A stretch of DNA of 64,000 nt from Pteria penguin (Eukaryota > Mollusca > Bivalvia > Pterioida > Pteriidae). This document shows, one piece after another, positions 59,131-64,000 of this stretch. A program made the translations under genes and the position numbers. Location of the stretch: NCBI GenBank assembly GCA_035048485.1, contig CM068583.1, positions 23,039,341 to 23,103,340 on the forward strand, read 5' to 3'. The notes under the pieces are model-generated. The model was given only the letters and a program-made list of their open reading frames with translations. It was not told the origin of the DNA and searched no databases. Positions within the stretch are counted from its first letter, which is position 1. Every line of letters starts with the position of its first letter.

Positions 59131-59593
59131 TTTCTGTAAATTCTTAACCAGGGCATTTCCTTGAAACAGCAAAAGTGTATAACCCATCATAAAGCTGCTA
59201 CATAGTTACTTTTAACTCTTCACTTTGGTTCATTCTGTGAAGTGATATCGTACTAAGATACATGTACTTGCATATAAAAAAGGGTACCAATACTTCACTC
59301 AGTATTATTTTTGTATATGCAAACCATCTAAATCGCTGTACTCAGAATCAGGAATTCATTATAATTAAGGCAGGTCACAAGATATGCTATCTTCAATACA
59401 CCTTTGCTCTCCATAAAAATGGCACTTGTCTAATGTTTCGAATCAGGGCAAGATCTTACAATTACACATCAAACTCCCTTGACATTTCACCACAATGATC
59501 TTTATGAAATAATGGTTAACTAATGTGGCCAAGCCTTGACACACATTTTCTTTCTCAAAACCAATGCATCTTTGTACATATTAAAAATGAGAT

Positions 59594-59599
59594 CTTTAA
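59594..59599 (-). terminator. Candidate ATTAAA poly(A) signal for ZNHIT1
   Basis: A variant hexamer on the - strand about 295 nt downstream of the ZNHIT1 stop. No AATAAA is closer. Confidence 0.3.
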
Positions 59600-59891
59600 T
59601 TTGTATTGTCAATCAGTCTAACAAAAGATATGACCTGCACATCTTCCAATAAATAAGAGATTTGACAGTTTCTTTCTACATCATACAAATATCATTTCAT
59701 CAAATCATGGACTGTTCCATTATTCACCATCATGGTAGCATTCAGGTCCACCAGGAACTTATTGTGGATACCATCCATGAACCATTGGGTTCAGTCCCAT
59801 TGGTTGTTCAGCCAATTGGTAACAATTTCCATCTGCTTCCTGGGATTGCTCCGATTAAGTCAGAATATAGAAATATTCTCCTCTGAAAACA

Positions 59892-62800
59892 TCATGCAGT
59901 CCATTTCAAACATCTGGAAAAACAAAAACAATTGACATGTATATATATGTAAATATCATGCTGTGATACTGAAGTAAAAAGTTAATCTTCTATTTTCTAC
60001 AGATATACATTATCTTGATTGTTTCTGTATGATTTAAGTTGAAAGTTTCTCAAACTGGTAGCATTTACGTTGCAATTACTCCACCAGGAAAACTGTTATC
60101 TAATTCCAGAAAACTGTTATCTAATTCCAGAAAACTGTTATCTAATTACTATCATTTTAAAAGGTGAGGCATAATAGAAATCACAAACCTTGTATCTTGA
60201 TGTGTTCCTAAGCAACGTACACAACAATAACGAGCTCCACACTGCACACATGTGTAATTAGAAGGAAATGTGATATGATTAAGGATAATAAAGACTAAAT
60301 CTATTATTTTGTAAAAAGACTCTTTACCTTGGTGCCATCAATATGTTGCAACTATAAATCATAAAACAAGAAACTGCTTATCACAGTATAGCAAATTTGA
60401 AACAAGGTCAAGGTAACAACGTCAGAAGTCATGGAATCAATGAAAGCTGATAACCTATGTGTAAAGTATCAAAGTTCTACCCCTACTGATTCAATAGATG
60501 TAGTTAAAGTTGAGTTTTTTAAAGAAGGTCAAAATCCAAGGTCAAGGTCACAAGTCATGACATGATTTGAAAGCTCTGGTCATAAGAAACCAGTGTGAAG
60601 TATTACCAGTATGTTTATACTCCTCCAAGTTGCTGAGATTTCGCTTCAACCAGAAACTGTAAGTAACATGTTGATGGCCAGACAGACAGACAGTGCCAAT
60701 CTATAGACTGGAAATACTTTGCAATCTGGCTAATTAATCAAAATACTACAATAATGAAACTTATATTTAATACAGTATATAATTCCAAAGGTATTCTTGA
60801 TGTTGCAGAATGCATTATAAATGGTTTAAATGCAATAAGGATATGAGTCAATGTATGTGTATTGTTCAAATGAATTTTTAGTGTTATAATCTATTGTATA
60901 TATACTTGTGATAAAACTTAATTCCTTTTATATACATGCGCTAGATTCATTTTTCTTTTTATGTAAAGGATATCCACAAACAGCACAGAATTTTCTGTCT
61001 GGAATACTAGAGGATGGAACACCAGCAGACTGATAATTTGGTGGATCCTTATTCAGCATGTGCTACAATAAAGAACATGAAATAAAGTAATGCATGGATA
61101 TGCTTTCTCCACTCTTGTACCAATGTATCCCAAATGCCATGCTAAATAAAAATGGATTACAGGAAATTGTTTAGCAATGCTACAACAAAGAAATGCTGAT
61201 AAAATTTCCAACATTCAAAATTTTTATGAAGATAAATATTCTTGTTGAATTTGTACATGTTGCCCATATTAAAGATACAGATATATTTTTGTTAGAACTT
61301 GAAAATAGAATAAAGAAGGTTTATTGACATTACAACATTCTTTACCATACTCATCTTTAAAGGTCTGTATCTTGAAAAATAATCAACCAGATCAATATAT
61401 TTTTGGCCATAATTGTAGTTGAAAATTCATATAGTACATGTATAAATTGTATTTATCTCCAGGATTAGAGAAAACTTTTATCAAAATGTATTCTAGGCAT
61501 TACCTCTTCCTCCATTAACGCAGAAAAGCTTTTCTTATATCTGAATTTAAAGTTGTCTGCTTTACTTTTTCTTTTCTTTTTATTTGAGCCCTGCACTGTA
61601 AAGTAACAATACAAAAAGGAGGTAGAAACACACTCAAACTTTGTTCTGGCTGAGCTACCTGGCAATTTTAGGTCTAAATGATTAAAAGGTATCATCCTTG
61701 TGATCATAAACCATCAGAATAAAATGTGTATCAAATCTTAAACAAAACTTTAATTATGCTATCCAAAGTTTACCAAAATCTTGTGCAGTCTGCAGCATTC
61801 AAAACATATACTTGACATATGTAAGTGATATTTGACAGTATTGGTCTACAGTAAATTCACCCCAAAGTTAAGCCATTCCAAAGTAAAGTTGTTCTGTATA
61901 GGTTAAATTGCCCCATGATGTCAAGTTGCCTAATAAACGGTTCATTGTGTTGTGTTTTATGTACAAATGATTGACGTGATTTGTAAAATATTGAAAGTAA
62001 TGAAGTATTATGAATGAATCTATCTTTTTCCTTATATACTATCGAAATTTAATATACATATATCTCTTTGACCGAATGACTGCTGGATTTTCATAAAATT
62101 TATTCTACATGCAAGTTATTTAATCCATTCTCTTTCCTCATTATCTTCTTTTCTAGTCTACCTCCTTCCACATCTCTAAACCAACAGCCCTTTTCACAAA
62201 TAAACTTAAGAACTTACAAACGTCGCAAGTGAATTCTTTTCACGAATGTGTTCTCGTCTTAATCCTCGAATCTTCATGAAACAAAATAAAGAACGCAGCC
62301 ATCTTTGTTTACTGTAACTTTCATCTTACGACAAATATTTTATACTTACTTGTTATTATTTAGTCGTAAAGTTACGAAGAATTAAATCTGTTATAACAAA
62401 TTTGAGGATTTCCTTATAACAAATTAAATCTGTTATAACAAATTTGTTGAATTCGTTTTAACAGATTTTGAAATTCGTTTTAACACATTAAATTTGAAAT
62501 AACAAATTCTTCAATTCATATATTCCTCAAATTTGATATAACAGATTTAATACGTTATAACAAATTCCTCAACTTTTTTAAAACAAATTTAATCCGTCTT
62601 AACAAATTCAAGAATTCATCTGTTTAAACAAATTTAAGAATTCGTTATATCAAATTCAAAAATATTTTTTGATAGGTCCTAAATGGGCTTCTGTACTACT
62701 ACGGAAGCCCATTTAGGACCCATCAAAAAATATTTTTGAATTCGTTATTTCGAATTTAATTTGTTAAACCGAATATCAAAATCTGCTGTAACGAAATCAA

Positions 62801-63424
62801 CAAATTTGTTATAAAAGATTGAATTCGTAATAACAAATTCCTTGAATTTGTTAAAAACGTATTTAATCCATTTTAACAAATTCAAGAATTCATTTAAACA
62901 AATTTAATCCATTTTAACAAATTCAAGAATTTGTTGCATCAAATTCAAAAATATTTTTTGATAGGTCCTAGTTGGGCTTCCGTATCTTTGTTATGTACAG
63001 AATTAAATACTCATTGTTACCAGGTAAACCTAAAGTCATCACATTTATCATGTTCATATTAAAATACATTCCATTTAGATGTCCTCAAGTCTGATTTTCC
63101 TGAACAACTGTGGCCTTGCATGTAAATTCTCGAAAAAAGTGTACTTTACTTAAAAAATACAAAATCTGTGAATCATTTGAACACACTAACATTTTTGTAC
63201 TACTTAGATACATTTATATAGATTTGTATCACTAACTGATTTTAGTACACTACCTTGAACATCCATGGATTCTTCAAATTTGGGAGCCTTTTTACTCATC
63301 TTAAGGTCAGCATGTGGGTCCTCCTGGAAGTTGTCTTGTTCTAAAGCTTCTAGAGCCTTTCTCTGACGTCTCCTTCGAGCTGCATCATCTAACACTCGCT
63401 TTTGCTGCTGATCTTTTACACGGC
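59892..63424 (-). CDS. ZNHIT1: ZNHIT1 (HIT-type zinc finger protein), 5' end outside or unplaced
   Basis: My model is complement(join(59892..59913, 60189..60269, 60974..61062, 61504..61595, 63254..63424)), 151 codons plus stop; only about the first ten residues are missing. The N-terminal part reads KRVLDDAARRRRQRKALEAL then DNFQEDPHADL, matching the human start region (RRVLDRAARQRR...DNFQDDPHA). The middle has DNFKFRYKKSFSALMEEE. The C-terminal HIT finger reads FCAVCG, then FPSNYTCVQCGARYCCVRCL, GTHQDTRCLKWTA. All Cys/His ligands are present. ZNHIT1 is a nuclear subunit of SRCAP/SWR1-type remodelling complexes that deposit H2A.Z. Exon phases agree at every junction. Intron 4 of this model has AT-AC ends (see separate entry). 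Confidence 0.93.
60270..60973 (-). other. ZNHIT1: U12-type AT-AC intron in ZNHIT1
   Basis: On the - strand the intron starts ATATCCTTT directly after TGTTTGTGG and ends ATCAC before ATTTCCTTC. A branch-site match TCCTTAATC lies at 60285-60277, about 9-10 nt from the 3' end. These are the U12 consensus signals. No GT-AG choice restores the conserved Cys-Gly-Phe-Pro-Ser junction. A triplicated ~20-bp repeat (AAACTGTTATCTAATTCCAG) lies in the next intron at about 60090-60147. Confidence 0.88.
62340..62985. mobile_element. AT-rich palindromic repeat cluster in ZNHIT1 intron
   Basis: Built from variants of AACAAATTTAATCTGTTATAAC with many small inverted repeats. Ends GGAAGCCCATTTAGGACC (62703) and GGTCCTAGTTGGGCTTCC (to about 62981) are inverted, giving a ~280-bp element. 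A second copy of the same end (GGTCCTAAATGGGCTTC) abuts it at about 62677-62693, so two elements meet tail to tail. Confidence 0.65.
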
Positions 63425-63539
63425 CTATACAATACGATATTTTAGGTTTAATAAGCATTTGACTGACCCCTGATTTTTGCAGGTCAAATCTAATTTTTGG
63501 TCACTTTGCAGGAACACTGATCATTTCTTCCCCTTAGAC

Positions 63540-63583
63540 AGCAGTCCTGCATTATTGTGAAAGGGTCTATGACAAAGTTAAAA
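63540..63583. mobile_element. End fragment of the GACCCTTTC MITE
   Basis: CAGTCCTGCATTATTGTGAA then AGGGTCTATG matches the right end of 4772-4941. Other sequence from 63425 to 63658 shows no gene; the missing first ZNHIT1 exon was not found here. Confidence 0.5.
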
Positions 63584-63658
63584 AAGCTTCAAAAATTTTA
63601 GTTTGGAAAGGATTTCTCAAGACATTTACTAGACCACTCTGATGCATTTGGTTAACTG

Positions 63659-64000
63659 ATGTATGCAGCCGGAGTGAAGAAGAAGCTCATTATTACAGGG
63701 GATATGAAAGATAACTCAATGAGATTCTGGTCGTATGTTAAACATCAAAAACAGGATAATAATGGAATAGCACCCCTGAAGAGGTCAGATGGTCTGCTTT
63801 ACAGCGATGCACCAACTCCGGCAAACATACTTAAAAATCAATTTCACTCTGTCTTTACAAAAGAGGACATTACATGTAGTACCATCCCAACCACAGGCCA
63901 AAGTCCACACCACTCCATGGCCAATACTTCAGTCAGCACCAACAATGTAAAGAAACTACTACATGGTCTCGATATCCACAAGGCGTCAGGTCCGGATAAG
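63659..64000 (+). mobile_element. Non-LTR retrotransposon (LINE) fragment, runs off the window
   Basis: A frame from ATG 63659 stays open for 114 codons to the window end. It reads FWSYVKHQKQDNNGIAPL, DGLLYSDAPTPANILKNQFH, SVFTKED and GLDIHKASGPDK. This is the segment between the endonuclease and RT domains of Jockey/CR1-like LINEs, with the conserved HKASGPD at the RT start. The 5' part is absent, as usual for 5'-truncated copies. It lies opposite to ZNHIT1, probably in its first intron. Confidence 0.85.

Noticed and set aside
59662..59886. 74-aa + strand ORF with DTIHEPLGSVPLVVQP
   Set aside because: It lies opposite the 3' UTR of ZNHIT1 on the other strand, has no splice or family support, and ends where the ZNHIT1 last exon begins.

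Overview
The window is nuclear DNA of a metazoan, most likely a bivalve mollusc or a close lophotrochozoan. The evidence is AT-rich sequence, short exons with GT-AG introns, genes with animal orthologues (PRKX-type kinase, SLC16 transporter, ZNHIT1), tRNA-derived SINEs, a DIRS-type retrotransposon, and many mollusc-style repeats. No bacterial operons, CRISPR arrays or rRNA genes are visible. The bivalve assignment is inference from repeat style, not from a search.

Layout. (1) 1-8.3 kb, + strand: the last two coding exons of a PKA-like catalytic subunit closest to PRKX, with a long repeat-bearing 3' region. (2) 9.0-10.2 kb, - strand: an intronless-coding NHL-like beta-propeller protein starting MGNSCCC, so probably lipid-anchored. 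(3) 11-21 kb: no convincing gene; microsatellites, a 56-bp minisatellite (about 22 copies), an 83-bp array (about 15 copies), foldback MITEs and SINE fragments. (4) 21.7-35.9 kb, + strand: a complete five-exon SLC16/monocarboxylate-transporter-like gene (496 aa by my splice model), whose introns carry three tandem arrays, several MITEs and SINEs. (5) 36-39 kb: decayed repeats. (6) 39.2-44.8 kb: a small two-exon transcription unit split by a nearly full-length DIRS1-like tyrosine-recombinase retrotransposon. Its inverted terminal repeats and internal complementary region are readable, but it carries a gag stop codon, a one-base RT frameshift and a nested 78-bp palindromic MITE. (7) 44.9-46.7 kb, - strand: an unrecognised small three-exon gene (171 aa) that I assembled from splice phases. 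(8) 46.7-49.9 kb: minisatellite, MITEs, (TA)n and low-complexity DNA. (9) 50.0-55.5 kb, - strand: a secreted 986-aa protein with a signal-peptide exon, nonapeptide repeats, a His-rich stretch and a very basic C-terminal helix; a TATA-like box lies upstream. (10) 56-59 kb: SINEs and a decayed mariner transposase. (11) 59.6-63.4 kb, - strand: ZNHIT1, nearly complete, with what looks like a U12-type AT-AC intron inside the HIT zinc finger. (12) 63.66-64 kb: the start of a non-LTR retrotransposon ORF running off the window.

The host genes look functionally unrelated: kinase, propeller protein, transporter, secreted protein, and a chromatin-remodelling subunit (SWR1/SRCAP-type). The richest signals are the DIRS element with its nested insertions, the AT-AC intron, the two uncharacterised - strand genes, and two MITE families with 9-bp target-site duplications. 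All splice models come from reading splice consensus and codon phase by eye; no alignment or transcript data were used.
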